From: Azotobacter vinelandii CA
Lineage (GTDB): Bacteria > Pseudomonadota > Gammaproteobacteria > Pseudomonadales > Pseudomonadaceae
NCBI RefSeq assembly: GCF_000380335.1
Contig: NC_021149.1
Span: 3,338,501-3,402,500, forward strand
Length of the DNA: 64,000 nucleotides
Reading direction: 5' to 3'
Below the pieces are notes generated by a model, which was not told the origin of the DNA, ran no database searches, and was given only the letters and a program-made list of their open reading frames with translations. The position numbers and the translations under genes were made by a program. This document shows positions 49,355 through 57,714 of this stretch, one piece after another. The stretch's first letter is position 1, and every line of letters starts with the position of its first letter.

Positions 49355-51208
49355 TCACAGCGCCTGATAGCGGACGGTAAGGTACACCGCCTGCCCCGGC
49401 TGGTTGTAGTCCAGGGCGGTTTGGTAATCGGCGTCCAGCAGGTTGGCGACACGCGCCTGCAGGCGCCACTCCGGGCTGATGCGGTATTCGCCGCGCAGAT
49501 CCACGGTGGCATAGCCGGACAGTTCGTCGTCGTTGGCCACGTCGTCGTAGCGCCGGCCCTCGGCGTGCAACGTGGCGCCGACGGCGAAATCGCCGAAGCG
49601 CCTGTCCAGCTCCAGGTTGAACATCTGCGCGGCGCGGCGCGGCAGCTCGTTGCCGTCGTTGGTGCCCGAGCCGCTGTTTTCCGGCTCCAGCAGGCTGTAG
49701 TTGGCGCTCCAGTCCCAGCCGAAGGTACGGCTGCCGACCTCCAGCTCGAGGCCGCGGATACGCGCCTCGTCGAGGTTCGCCGGCCCCTGGATGGAAGAAT
49801 CGTAGACGATCAGGTCGTTCACCTTGGTGCGATAGGCGTTCAGCGACCAGTGTCCCCAGGCGTGCGAGCCGGACAGGCCGACCTCCAGGCTGTGCGAGGT
49901 CTCTTCTTCGAGGTCGGCGATGCCGTAGAAGGGATAGTACAGCTCGTTGAAGGTCGGTGCCTTGAAGGCGCTGCCGTAGCTGATGGTGGCGCGCAGGGCG
50001 TCGGTCAGGGCGTAGCCGTAGGCGATGTTGCCGGTCTCGTGCTGGCCGAACTGCTCGTTGTTGTCGCGGCGCAGGGACACCTGCCAGTCGTGGCGACCGT
50101 ATTCGCCGAGATACTGGATGAAGGCGCCGTTGTTTTCCCGCGAATCCTCGTCGTAGTCGGTGCTGCCGTTGACTTCCTCGCGCTGGTAGTCGACGCCCAG
50201 GGTGAGGATGTGGCCTTCGGCCAGGGTCAGGTCGTTCTGCCAACTGGCGCTGTCGCGGCGGCTGTCGAAACGCGAATAGAAGTGGCCGTCCTGGTAGGTG
50301 TCGGACTTGTCCTCGTTGCGCCCCGCCTGCAGGGTGACCTGCCAGAACGCCAGCGGGCTGAAACGGGCGCGACCGCTGACCACGTTCTGCTCGCCGTCGG
50401 CATTGGCGGAGAAGCCGGACGTGCGCCGGCTGTTCACCTGATCGTAATCGTTGTGCGACTTGGCGCGCAGGAAGCTGCCCTCCAGCTCCAGACCGTTGTC
50501 GAAGCGCCAGCCGGCGCGCAGCGAGGCGGAGTGGTTGCGGTAGCCGTCGGCGTCGCTCTCGTAGCCGCTGGCGCCGGGACGCTTGACGTTGATGCCGTCG
50601 CTGTCCGCGCTGCTCAGCGCCAGGCTGTACCAGCCGTGGGCGTTGCCGCCGGAGACGCCGAGGCTGCCGGTGTAGCTGTCGTGGGTGCCGTAGCCGGCGG
50701 AGAAGAACGGCCTGGGCGCGCCGTCGCCACCCTTGCGGGTAAAGATCTGGATCACCCCGCCGATGGCCTCCGAGCCGTACAGGCTGGAGCGCGGCCCGCG
50801 GACCACCTCGATGCGCTCGATCATCTCCACCGGCAGGTCCTGCCAGGCGGCGGTGCCGCTGGTCACCGAACCGACCCGTACGCCATCGATCAGCACCAGC
50901 ACGTGGTCGGATTCGGTGCCGCGCAGGTAGACGGAAGTGGACTTGCCCGGCCCGCCATTGTTGGCGATGGACACCCCCGGCACCTTCTTGAGCAGCTCCG
51001 GCACCGACTGCGCCTGGCTGCGCTCGATGTCGTCGCGCTCGATCAGGCTCACTGCGGCGAGACTGTCGCGCAGGCTCTGGGCACTGCGTGCGGCGGTCAC
51101 CACCAGATCGTCGAGGGCGAGGGGTTCGTCGGCCGCCAGGAGCGGGGAAAAAGGAAAAAGGCCCAGCAGCGCGGACGCCGCCGGCCCGAAACAGGGCTTG
51201 CGAATCAA
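49355..51208 (-). CDS. btuB: TonB-dependent corrinoid receptor, BtuB-like
   Basis: A 617-residue outer-membrane receptor. Signal peptide to about AADEP, TonB box LDDLVVTAAR, plug domain with SVPELLKKVPGVSI, GTESDHVLVLIDGVRVG and IERIEVVRGPRSSLYGSEAIGGV, then a 22-strand barrel ending in LTVRYQAL. The start is placed at a TTG (51208) with GGAG upstream because no ATG precedes the signal peptide; a further TTG at 51277 is possible. About 100 nt upstream is a cobalamin riboswitch, which supports cobalamin as the ligand. Confidence 0.9.
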   Translation of the reverse strand: MIRKPCFGPAASALLGLFPFSPLLAADEPLALDDLVVTAARSAQSLRDSLAAVSLIERDDIERSQAQSVPELLKKVPGVSIANNGGPGKSTSVYLRGTESDHVLVLIDGVRVGSVTSGTAAWQDLPVEMIERIEVVRGPRSSLYGSEAIGGVIQIFTRKGGDGAPRPFFSAGYGTHDSYTGSLGVSGGNAHGWYSLALSSADSDGINVKRPGASGYESDADGYRNHSASLRAGWRFDNGLELEGSFLRAKSHNDYDQVNSRRTSGFSANADGEQNVVSGRARFSPLAFWQVTLQAGRNEDKSDTYQDGHFYSRFDSRRDSASWQNDLTLAEGHILTLGVDYQREEVNGSTDYDEDSRENNGAFIQYLGEYGRHDWQVSLRRDNNEQFGQHETGNIAYGYALTDALRATISYGSAFKAPTFNELYYPFYGIADLEEETSHSLEVGLSGSHAWGHWSLNAYRTKVNDLIVYDSSIQGPANLDEARIRGLELEVGSRTFGWDWSANYSLLEPENSGSGTNDGNELPRRAAQMFNLELDRRFGDFAVGATLHAEGRRYDDVANDDELSGYATVDLRGEYRISPEWRLQARVANLLDADYQTALDYNQPGQAVYLTVRYQAL

Positions 51209-51311
51209 GGTCGTTCTCCGCCGCGCCACCCGCACGGCCTGAAGGCTGCGAAAGCGGACGGAAAAACGGACGGGCAACCCGCGCCGCCCTCCGCACCGCC
51301 ATGGATCGCCA

Positions 51312-51505
51312 CAGGCCGGTCTCCGGGCTCACGAGCGAAGCGCCATGCGGCGGCTTCCGAAACCGCGCCTTCCCGTGTCCGAGCAACACAGTGGCTATTG
51401 CGGTTTCGCGACTCGTCTACCGTTGCGGGGGCAGCGCCGGCCTTGCGCCGCGAATGGTCGCGGCACGCACCGGCTTCCCTGTTTCACCCTTGGGGCACCT
51501 GAAGC
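51312..51505 (-). promoter_or_regulatory. cobalamin (AdoCbl) riboswitch
   Basis: Minus-strand RNA elements appear in the right order: AGGTGCCCC, AGGGAAGCCGGTGCG, GCTGCCCCCGCAACGGTA (51419-51429 holds the CCCGCAACGGT heart), the B12-box region AGCCACTG, GGGAAGGCG, and the closing GAGCCCGGAGACCGGCC. It lies about 100 nt upstream of the btuB start. Binding of cobalamin is expected to turn down btuB and the co-directional cob genes. Confidence 0.9.
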
Positions 51506-51597
51506 GAGGCGCGCAGGGTAGTGGAAACGCCCTCCGGGCACAATGCGACGGATCATCCATCCTGAGCGTCGCTCATGCGCTCGATGCAGGGCATTCA

Positions 51598-52329
51598 TCA
51601 TTCCAGCGCGGCTAGCAGGCGCGGCAGGACACCGCCGGCCGCACCGTGCAGGCAGAGGTCGGCGTGCCGGCTGAGCGGGGTCGGCTGCGGGTTGATCTCG
51701 ACCACGAAGGCGCCGCGGCGCTTGGCCTGGAACGGCAGATCGGCGGCCGGATAGACCAGGCTGGAAGTACCGATGCTGAAGAACAGCCCGGCCTGCAGGC
51801 CGGCCTCGCTCGCCCGGGCCAGCACCTCGCCGGGCAGGCTCTCGCCGAACCAGACCACCGCCGGGCGCAGCAGGCCGCCGCAGACGCAGCGCGGCAGGGG
51901 ATCGAGCGTTTCCGGCCAGTCGCCGCCGTCGGCCCCGCAGCGAAAGCACTTCAACCGGTGGAGGTTGCCGTGCAGTTCCAGCGGCGCTTCGCTGCCGGCG
52001 CGCTGATGCAGGCCGTCGACGTTCTGGGTGATCAGCGTGACCCCGGGCAACCGCCGCTGCAATTCGGCGATGGCCAGGTGCGCCGGGTTCGGCGCGGCGG
52101 CCAAGCATTTTTCGCGGCGCCAGGCGTACCACGCCCAGACGGTGCGCGGATCGGCGCGAAATCCCTCGGGGCTGGCCAGTTGCTCCGGGCTGTAGCGCGC
52201 CCAGAGCCCGGTCTGGGCGTCGCGGAAGGTCGGGATGCCGCTTTCGGCGGACACCCCGGCGCCGGTGAAAAGCACCAGCCGGTCACAGTCGCGCAGGCGG
52301 CGGGCGAGATCGGAAATGGCGGCGTGCAT
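51598..52329 (-). CDS. sirtuin, class III-like NAD-dependent deacylase
   Basis: A 243-residue SIR2 protein. LFTGAGVSAESGIPTFRD binds NAD; TQNVDGLHQRAG and LELHGNLHRLKCFRC carry the catalytic His and the start of the zinc site (CFRC...CVCGG). The sequence VWAWYAWRREK contains the Y-x-x-R pair that in CobB/SIRT5-type sirtuins binds succinyl or malonyl groups. It is therefore likely to remove acidic acyl groups from lysines. The ATG at 52329 starts the conserved part. Divergent from the amidotransferase gene. Confidence 0.9.
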   Translation of the reverse strand: MHAAISDLARRLRDCDRLVLFTGAGVSAESGIPTFRDAQTGLWARYSPEQLASPEGFRADPRTVWAWYAWRREKCLAAAPNPAHLAIAELQRRLPGVTLITQNVDGLHQRAGSEAPLELHGNLHRLKCFRCGADGGDWPETLDPLPRCVCGGLLRPAVVWFGESLPGEVLARASEAGLQAGLFFSIGTSSLVYPAADLPFQAKRRGAFVVEINPQPTPLSRHADLCLHGAAGGVLPRLLAALE

Positions 52330-52429
52330 GCTCGGGCTCCTGTTGTAAGGAAATGAATGGCGCCTCGACAGCCATCGAGTCCATCGCATAGGGTGCCTTC
52401 TTACACCCACAACCCGAACCGGTACAGGA

Positions 52430-53137
52430 ATGAAAACCGTCCTAGCCATCCGCCACGTCGCCTTCGAGGACCTCGGCGTCTTCGCCCCCGTACTCGAAGA
52501 ACTGGGCTACCAGATCCGCTATGCCGACCCCGGCATCCTCGCCGCCGGCGAACTGGCCGCGCTGGAGGCGGAGTCGCCCGACCTCCTGGCGGTCCTCGGC
52601 GCCCCCATCGGTGCCTACGACGAAGCCACCTACCCCTTCCTGCAGGCGGAGCTGGAACTGCTCGCCCGGCGCCTGCGCAGCGGCAAGCCGCTGCTCGGCA
52701 TCTGCCTGGGCGCCCAGTTGATCGCCCGCGCCCTGGGGGCCGGGGTCGCGCCGATGGGCGTCAAGGAAATCGGCTTCGGCGGCCTGCGGCTGACCGCGGA
52801 GGGCGCCGCCGGCTGCCTGGCCGCGCTGGGCGACGGTGGCACCGTGCTGCACTGGCATGGCGACATGTTCGAGCTGCCGCCGGGCGCCACCCTCCTTGCC
52901 CGCACCGACATCTGCCCGAACCAGGCCTTCGCGCTCGGCACGGCCGTGCTCGGCCTGCAATTCCACCTCGAAGCCGATCCGGCGCGGATCGAACAATGGC
53001 TGATCGGCCATGCGGCGGAACTGTCCGCCAGCGGAATCGACCCGGTGGTCATCCGCCGGCAGGCGAAAGAGGTGGGAGAAGCGCTGCGCCGGCGCGGCCA
53101 GCAGGTGCTGCGCGACTGGCTCGCCGCACAGGCCTGA
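52430..53137 (+). CDS. glutamine amidotransferase class I (GMP-synthase-like)
   Basis: A 235-residue stand-alone GATase1 domain. Nucleophile elbow LLGICLGAQLIARALG with Cys; catalytic His-Glu in LQFHLEAD; the oxyanion strand AVLGAPIGAYDE. Such proteins are annotated as GMP synthase-like but lack the synthetase domain; they may act as gamma-glutamyl hydrolases or with an unknown partner. Its 3' end converges on the NlpC/P60 gene 9 bp away. Confidence 0.88.
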   Translation: MKTVLAIRHVAFEDLGVFAPVLEELGYQIRYADPGILAAGELAALEAESPDLLAVLGAPIGAYDEATYPFLQAELELLARRLRSGKPLLGICLGAQLIARALGAGVAPMGVKEIGFGGLRLTAEGAAGCLAALGDGGTVLHWHGDMFELPPGATLLARTDICPNQAFALGTAVLGLQFHLEADPARIEQWLIGHAAELSASGIDPVVIRRQAKEVGEALRRRGQQVLRDWLAAQA

Positions 53138-53146
53138 CGGTCCGCG

Positions 53147-53668
53147 TCAGGGCTGGCGCGCCACGGGCATGGCGCGCAGCACGCGCCTGGCGCCCAGGTA
53201 GCGGGCGCGCCAGTAGTCGTCGGACAGACGATCCAGCCGCACGGTGCCGCCGCTGGAGGGAGCGTGCACGAAGCGCCCCTCGCCCACGTAGATGCCGGCA
53301 TGACTGACCCGGCCACCGCCGCCGGTGGCGAAGAACACCAGGTCGCCGCTGCGCAGGGCCCCGGAATGCACGCTGGGCGCCCCCATGGCGAGCATCTCGC
53401 GGGTCGAGCGCGGCAGGCGGATGCCCGCCGCCTCGCGGTAGACATAACCGATCAGACCGCTGCAGTCGAATCCGGAATCCGGGGTATTGCCGCCCCAGCG
53501 ATAGGGCGTGCCGACCAGCCCGAGGGCGCGAACCAGCACGTCCTCCGCCTGTGGCGAAGCGGGAGGAGCGCCAGCGGACGGAGCCTTGGGCGAGGGAGAA
53601 CGGGCGGAACAGGCCGCGAGCAGCACGGCGAGCAGGATAGGGACGAGAAGGCGGGCCTGGGCGGGCAT
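53147..53668 (-). CDS. NlpC/P60 lipoprotein hydrolase 1
   Basis: A 173-residue lipoprotein with lipobox LLAACS, a Pro/Ala-rich linker and an NlpC/P60 domain. The catalytic Cys is in SGFDCSGLIGYVY, the His in VSHAGIYVGEGRF and the third residue in FVHAPSSGG. It resembles Spr/MepS endopeptidases that cut the D-Ala-mDap cross-links of peptidoglycan. A paralogue is encoded just upstream on the same strand, separated by a terminator. Confidence 0.9.
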   Translation of the reverse strand: MPAQARLLVPILLAVLLAACSARSPSPKAPSAGAPPASPQAEDVLVRALGLVGTPYRWGGNTPDSGFDCSGLIGYVYREAAGIRLPRSTREMLAMGAPSVHSGALRSGDLVFFATGGGGRVSHAGIYVGEGRFVHAPSSGGTVRLDRLSDDYWRARYLGARRVLRAMPVARQP

Positions 53669-53752
53669 GGGCGACAGTCCGGTTGTCGGGTCGCTCTACT
53701 CTGCCGACGGGCGGCACCTCGCGCAAGCCGCCATCCGGCCCCGCGAAAACGC

Positions 53753-53786
53753 AAAGGCCCGATCGCCTCGGGGCGATCGGGCCTTT
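53753..53786. terminator. strong terminator between the two NlpC/P60 genes
   Basis: AAAGGCCCGATCGCC-TCGG-GGCGATCGGGCCTTT is a perfect 15-bp hairpin ending in TTT. It lies 16 bp after the stop of the upstream paralogue, so the two genes are separate transcription units. Confidence 0.9.
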
Positions 53787-53802
53787 GCGGAACGGGAAGA
53801 CC

Positions 53803-54420
53803 TCAGTCGTGCTGTGCGGCCAACACCAGGGAACGGCCGGCCTGCGCCTGCTTGCTTTCGGACGCCAGCACCAGGGCGCGCTTGGCCTGCAGGTAGCTGG
53901 AACTCCAGTACGAGTTCTGCAGGCTGTCCACTCGCACGCCGCCGCTGCGACGGCTGGCGGAATGCAGGAAACGACCGTTGCCGATGTAGACGCCGACATG
54001 GTTGACCTGGCCACGGCCACGGTTGTTGAAGAAGATCAGGTCGCCGGCCTGCAGCTCGTTGCGGGCCACGCGGGGCGCATCGAGGGTGATCATCTCGCGG
54101 GTCGAACGCGGCAGCTTGATGCCCGCCTCTTCGCGGAACAGGTAGCCGATGAAGCCGCTGCAGTCGAAACCGGTGACTGCCGAGCTGCCACCGTAGCGGT
54201 AGGGCGTGCCGAGCAGGCCGAAACCGCGGACCAGAATGCTGTCGGCCAGTGCCGGCAGACGGTAGCCGTCGTTCAACGCGGCCAGATCCTTTTGGCTGGG
54301 CTCCTGGATCAGGGATACCCGCTCGGGAGCGGCGAATTCCTGCTGCAGAGCCTGCCCCGCGCAGCCGGTCAGGAAGACGGCGAGCGCCAGGGGCACGAGG
54401 GTTGCGAGACGATTCAGCAT
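53803..54420 (-). CDS. NlpC/P60 lipoprotein hydrolase 2
   Basis: A 205-residue paralogue of the preceding gene. Signal and lipobox LAVFLTGCAG, then a linker and an NlpC/P60 domain with TGFDCSGFIGYLF, RSTREMITLDAP, VNHVGVYIGNGRF and FLHSASRRSGG. The ATG at 54420 is chosen to place the lipobox near residue 20. Probably a periplasmic peptidoglycan endopeptidase of the MepS type. Confidence 0.9.
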   Translation of the reverse strand: MLNRLATLVPLALAVFLTGCAGQALQQEFAAPERVSLIQEPSQKDLAALNDGYRLPALADSILVRGFGLLGTPYRYGGSSAVTGFDCSGFIGYLFREEAGIKLPRSTREMITLDAPRVARNELQAGDLIFFNNRGRGQVNHVGVYIGNGRFLHSASRRSGGVRVDSLQNSYWSSSYLQAKRALVLASESKQAQAGRSLVLAAQHD

Positions 54421-54749
54421 GGGCAAAGGCTTATCCAAAAGTCCAATGGCGGGCGAATATGCCTGCGATGAGAGTGATTTACAAATAGTCTCTGTGCGGA
54501 TTGTGACAAAGGAAGCGTTTTCGCCCGTCCTCCGTGCAGGCGCTGTCGCCTTTCCGACATAGGCGCGAATTGCCTTAAAAAGCACTGAAAGCCAGATATG
54601 GCGCGGGTTTCAGCCTGATCACCGAACGCGCTCGAAAAGCCTTTCGCGGCTGCCGACCCTTGTCGCTCCTGCGACAACCAGTCGCAAACCCTTTGCCGCC
54701 ATGAACGCCTCGCGCGGACTGCCTCGCGCACTCCGCCAAAGGCGCGAAC
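54421..54749. other. 329-bp intergenic region upstream of NlpC/P60 gene 2
   Basis: No gene was recognised. The part nearest the NlpC gene is AT-richer (around 54470-54510) and should contain its promoter. No strong hairpin or known operator was seen. Confidence 0.4.
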
Positions 54750-55514
54750 TCAGCCGCGGGAAAGGCGCTCCAGCAGGGCCGGCAGGAGCCGGGATGCCCG
54801 TTCCGGCGCATGGATATCGACGATGTCGCTGAGATCGGTCCGCTGCGGATTGATTTCCGCGGTGAAACCGCCGGTCTGCCAGGTACGCAGGACCGGCTCG
54901 ACGATATAGGGAAAGCTCGCCGTGGTCCCCACCGCCAGCACCGCGTCGAAGCCCCGGGTGAGCTGTTCGGCGAGGGTCCGGCAACCGTGGGCGGAAAGCT
55001 CCTCGCCGAACAGCACCACCGGCGGGCGGAGCACGCCGCCGCAGTACGCGCAGCGCGGCGGCAGCGGCCGCTCCAGGTACTCGGACAGCTCCTCGCTGCG
55101 CCTGCCGCAGGTCTGGCAATACAGCGGCGCCAGCTCGCCATGGATCTCGATCAGCCGTTCCGGCGGCGAGCCGGCGGCGCGGTGGTAGCCGTCGATGTTC
55201 TGGGTCAGCACCCAGCAGCCGGGCTTGCGCCGCTGCAGCTCGGCGATGGCCTCGTGGCCGGCGTTGGGGCGGGCCGCGAGGCAGGCCCGGCCCAGTTCGG
55301 CGAGATATTTCCAGCACAGCGCCGGATCGCGGCGCAGCATGTCGGCGGACAGCGCCGCCTCGATCGGCAGGCCCTCCGCCGTGCGGCCGTTGTAGAGGCC
55401 GCCGAGGCCGCGATAGGTGGGCAGGCCGGAGTCGGCGGAAAGCCCGGCGCCGCTGATGACGAGGATCCGCTCGGCCCGCGACAGGCCCCTGGCGATCCGC
55501 TCGATGGTATCCAT
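54750..55514 (-). CDS. sirtuin, second NAD-dependent deacetylase
   Basis: A 254-residue SIR2 protein clearly different from the one at 51598. NAD loop ISGAGLSADSGLPTYRG; LTQNIDGYHRAAG; LIEIHGELAPLYCQTCGRR with zinc cysteines and CAYCGG; VVLFGEEL; GTTASFPYI. It lacks the Y-x-x-R pair (the region reads LCWKYLAELGRA), so it is expected to act as a plain deacetylase or on another acyl group. The ATG at 55514 has good family alignment. Confidence 0.88.
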   Translation of the reverse strand: MDTIERIARGLSRAERILVISGAGLSADSGLPTYRGLGGLYNGRTAEGLPIEAALSADMLRRDPALCWKYLAELGRACLAARPNAGHEAIAELQRRKPGCWVLTQNIDGYHRAAGSPPERLIEIHGELAPLYCQTCGRRSEELSEYLERPLPPRCAYCGGVLRPPVVLFGEELSAHGCRTLAEQLTRGFDAVLAVGTTASFPYIVEPVLRTWQTGGFTAEINPQRTDLSDIVDIHAPERASRLLPALLERLSRG

Positions 55515-55628
55515 GCAGCCTCCTTGGGACCTGCCCGTGGCGAACGATGCGGACTCAGTGAAGACCGGAAAGCGCCGGAGGGAAAAGGCCTTCGGTCGCC
55601 CGCCGCCCCGCCGGCCGACGCGCCGTCA

Positions 55629-56300
55629 TCAATGGTTCACTGTGTGGGCGAGCATCACCGACAACTGGCACAGCGGCCGGCCGCTTTCCGCCCGCCAGCG
55701 ATTGAAGGCGGCCTGCACCGCGGCCAGGTCCTTCCGGCTGTTCGGCGCCTTGTCGACGATGCCCTGGGCCTTGAGCGCGGCGACCACGTCCTCGGTGGGA
55801 ACGAAGGTGTCCTTGCCGGCCATGCGCAGCAGACGCGGCGCCGACAGTCCGCCGAGCTGGTTGCCGTGCTTGGACAGGTATTTCCACAGGCCGACGATAT
55901 CCTCGACCGGCCAGTCGGCGATCAGCGCGCCGAAGCCGCCCTTCTCCCGCGCCACGTCCAGCACGAGGCGGGCGTTGAGCGGCACGCTCCTGAGCTTGGC
56001 CAGGTGGCGGATCAGCCGCTCGTCGTGCATCAGCCGTTCCAGATGCCCGGCGTCCATCAGCACCGCCTTGTGCGGATCGAAGCCGAAGAAGGCCTCCTCG
56101 AAGGCCGGCCACTTGGCATCCACCACGCTGTGCTTGAGGCCGGCGTGGAACACCCGCAGGCTGATCAGCGAAAGGTAACGATCATCGGGAATCGCGCGCA
56201 GCTCGTCGGCACTCTTCGGCTGCGGCAGCCGCGCCTCCAGCGCGGCCGCCGAGCCGAAACGGTTGAGACAGTATTCGTGCATCCATCTGTAGTCGCGCAT
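55629..56300 (-). CDS. DNA-3-methyladenine glycosylase I-like protein
   Basis: A 223-residue protein in the Tag superfamily by pattern: DDRYLSLISLRVFHAGLKHS, VDAKWPAFEEAFFGFDPHKA, then VVAALKAQGIVDKAPNSRKD. E. coli Tag uses Cys and His residues near both termini to bind zinc; these are not evident here, so this is a divergent, possibly metal-free branch. If active it would remove 3-methyladenine from DNA. Located between the second sirtuin and aroF, all on the minus strand. Confidence 0.75.
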   Translation of the reverse strand: MRDYRWMHEYCLNRFGSAAALEARLPQPKSADELRAIPDDRYLSLISLRVFHAGLKHSVVDAKWPAFEEAFFGFDPHKAVLMDAGHLERLMHDERLIRHLAKLRSVPLNARLVLDVAREKGGFGALIADWPVEDIVGLWKYLSKHGNQLGGLSAPRLLRMAGKDTFVPTEDVVAALKAQGIVDKAPNSRKDLAAVQAAFNRWRAESGRPLCQLSVMLAHTVNH

Positions 56301-56380
56301 CCTGAAGGTCCGGTCCGGAAAAGCAGCGACAGAGGTTGCCTGCAGGAGATACCGTCTTGCAAGTGCGTCTCAGCTGCGAC

Positions 56381-57445
56381 TCAAGCGCGCAGGCGCCGGG
56401 CGGCGTCCAGCAGCATCCGTTCGGTGGCGCTCCAGCCGAGACAGCCGTCGGTGATCGAGACACCGTAGCGCAGCTCGCCGGACAGCGGCTGGCAGCCGTC
56501 GAACAGATGGCTTTCCAGCATCACCCCGCGCAGGCTGGTATCGCCGGCCAGGCGCTGCGCGAGCACGTCGTCCAGCACGGCCGGCTGGCGCAACGGGTCC
56601 TTGCCGCTGTTGGCGTGGCTGCAGTCGACCATGATCCGCGCGGCGATGCCCTGGCGCTCCAGGGCCTGACGGGCGCCGGCGACGCTGGCCGCGTCGTGGT
56701 TCGGTCCGCCGTGGCCGCCGCGCAGCACCAGATGGGTATCCGGGTTGCCGCGGGTCTGCAGCAGGGCCGGATGGCCCAGTTCGTCGATGCCGAAATGCCG
56801 ATGGGCATGGGCGGCCGAGCGCATGGCGTCGCAGGCGATGCCCAGGCTGCCGTCGGTGCCGTTCTTGAAGCCCACCGGCAGATCCAGGCCGCTGACCATC
56901 TCGCGGTGGATCTGCGACTCGCTGGTGCGCGCGCCGATGGCGGCCCAGCCCAGCAGGTCGTCGAAGTAGCTGGCCGCCAGCGGCTGCAGCAGTTCGCTGG
57001 CCAGCGGCAGGCCCAGTTCCAGAATGTCCAGCATCAGTCGGCGCGACAGCCGCAGGCCCTCGGCCATGTCGCCGCTGCCGTCCAGGTGCGGATCGTAGAC
57101 CAGCCCCTTCCAGCCGACGGTGGTGCGCGGCTTCTCGACATAGGCGCGCATCACCAGCAACAACCGGTCGTCGACCTGCGGCGCCAGCTCGGCCAAGCGC
57201 GCGGTGTAATCCAGGGCGGAGTCGGGGTCGTGCAGCGAGCAGGGGCCGACCACCACCAGAAGGCGCGGGTCCCGGCCGTCGAGCACCGCGCGGATGGCGG
57301 CGCGGTCGGCCCGGATGCGCTCGGTGAGCGCGGGAGTCAGCGGCAGGCGCTGGCGCAGCACCGAGGGCCTGGGCAGCGGCTGGGCGCTGCGGCGGGCGGG
57401 AATGGACTCGGCGGTGGCGAGCTGGGCGGAAACGGATGCATTCAT
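56381..57445 (-). CDS. aroF: 3-deoxy-7-phosphoheptulonate (DAHP) synthase, class I
   Basis: A 354-residue AroF/G/H-type enzyme that condenses PEP and erythrose 4-phosphate, the first step of aromatic amino acid synthesis. Motifs: VVVGPCSLHDPDSALDYT, MRAYVEKPRTTVGWKGLVYD, GARTSESQIHREMVSGL, FKNGTDGS, LRGGHGGPNHD, IMVDCSHANSGKD and MLESHLFDG. The feedback specificity cannot be read. It is preceded by two leader peptides and a terminator-type hairpin. The ATG lies 42 bp after the second leader's stop. Confidence 0.95.
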   Translation of the reverse strand: MNASVSAQLATAESIPARRSAQPLPRPSVLRQRLPLTPALTERIRADRAAIRAVLDGRDPRLLVVVGPCSLHDPDSALDYTARLAELAPQVDDRLLLVMRAYVEKPRTTVGWKGLVYDPHLDGSGDMAEGLRLSRRLMLDILELGLPLASELLQPLAASYFDDLLGWAAIGARTSESQIHREMVSGLDLPVGFKNGTDGSLGIACDAMRSAAHAHRHFGIDELGHPALLQTRGNPDTHLVLRGGHGGPNHDAASVAGARQALERQGIAARIMVDCSHANSGKDPLRQPAVLDDVLAQRLAGDTSLRGVMLESHLFDGCQPLSGELRYGVSITDGCLGWSATERMLLDAARRLRA

Positions 57446-57487
57446 GTTCTGGAAGTCCTTGACCGGCGCGGGCAGTCCGCGGCGGTA

Positions 57488-57583
57488 CTAGTCGATTGTT
57501 CGTTCGAGAGGGGTCGGGGCGGCGGCGAAGCGGCTAAATCGCCAGCCATGACGGTAAGCGCAGTAATAGGAATAAGTGCTCAT
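57488..57583 (-). CDS. aromatic-rich leader peptide 2 upstream of aroF
   Basis: A 31-residue ORF: MSTYSYYCAYRHGWRFSRF followed by AAAPTPLERTID and TAG. Its first 19 residues hold four Tyr, one Trp and two Phe. GAGGAG lies 7 bp before the ATG. It sits between the terminator and aroF, with its stop 42 bp before the aroF start. Its composition suggests that translation through it senses charged aromatic tRNAs. Too short for standard gene calling. Confidence 0.75.
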   Translation of the reverse strand: MSTYSYYCAYRHGWRFSRFAAAPTPLERTID

Positions 57584-57621
57584 CGGTGGCTCCTCGTTGT
57601 ACTAAGGCCTTGTTACGGCTG

Positions 57622-57662
57622 GAAAAAACAAAACCCCCGGTCGGGTTGCCGACCGGGGGTTT
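57622..57662 (-). terminator. attenuator-type terminator between the two leader peptides
   Basis: On the minus strand AAACCCCCGGTC-GGCAACCC-GACCGGGGGTTT forms a perfect 12-bp stem followed by TGTTTTTTCC. It lies 52 nt after the stop of leader peptide 1 and 38 nt before leader peptide 2. Since aroF lies beyond, it would have to be read through for expression, as in ribosome-mediated attenuation. Confidence 0.85.
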
Positions 57663-57714
57663 GCGAAAACTGCTCTGGTGGCGACCCTGCTTGCTGGGGC
57701 GCCTGTACGGGGTA

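Noticed and set aside
54414-54731. 105-codon minus-strand open frame upstream of NlpC/P60 gene 2
   Set aside because: Basic low-complexity composition, no ribosome-binding site, and it runs through the expected promoter.
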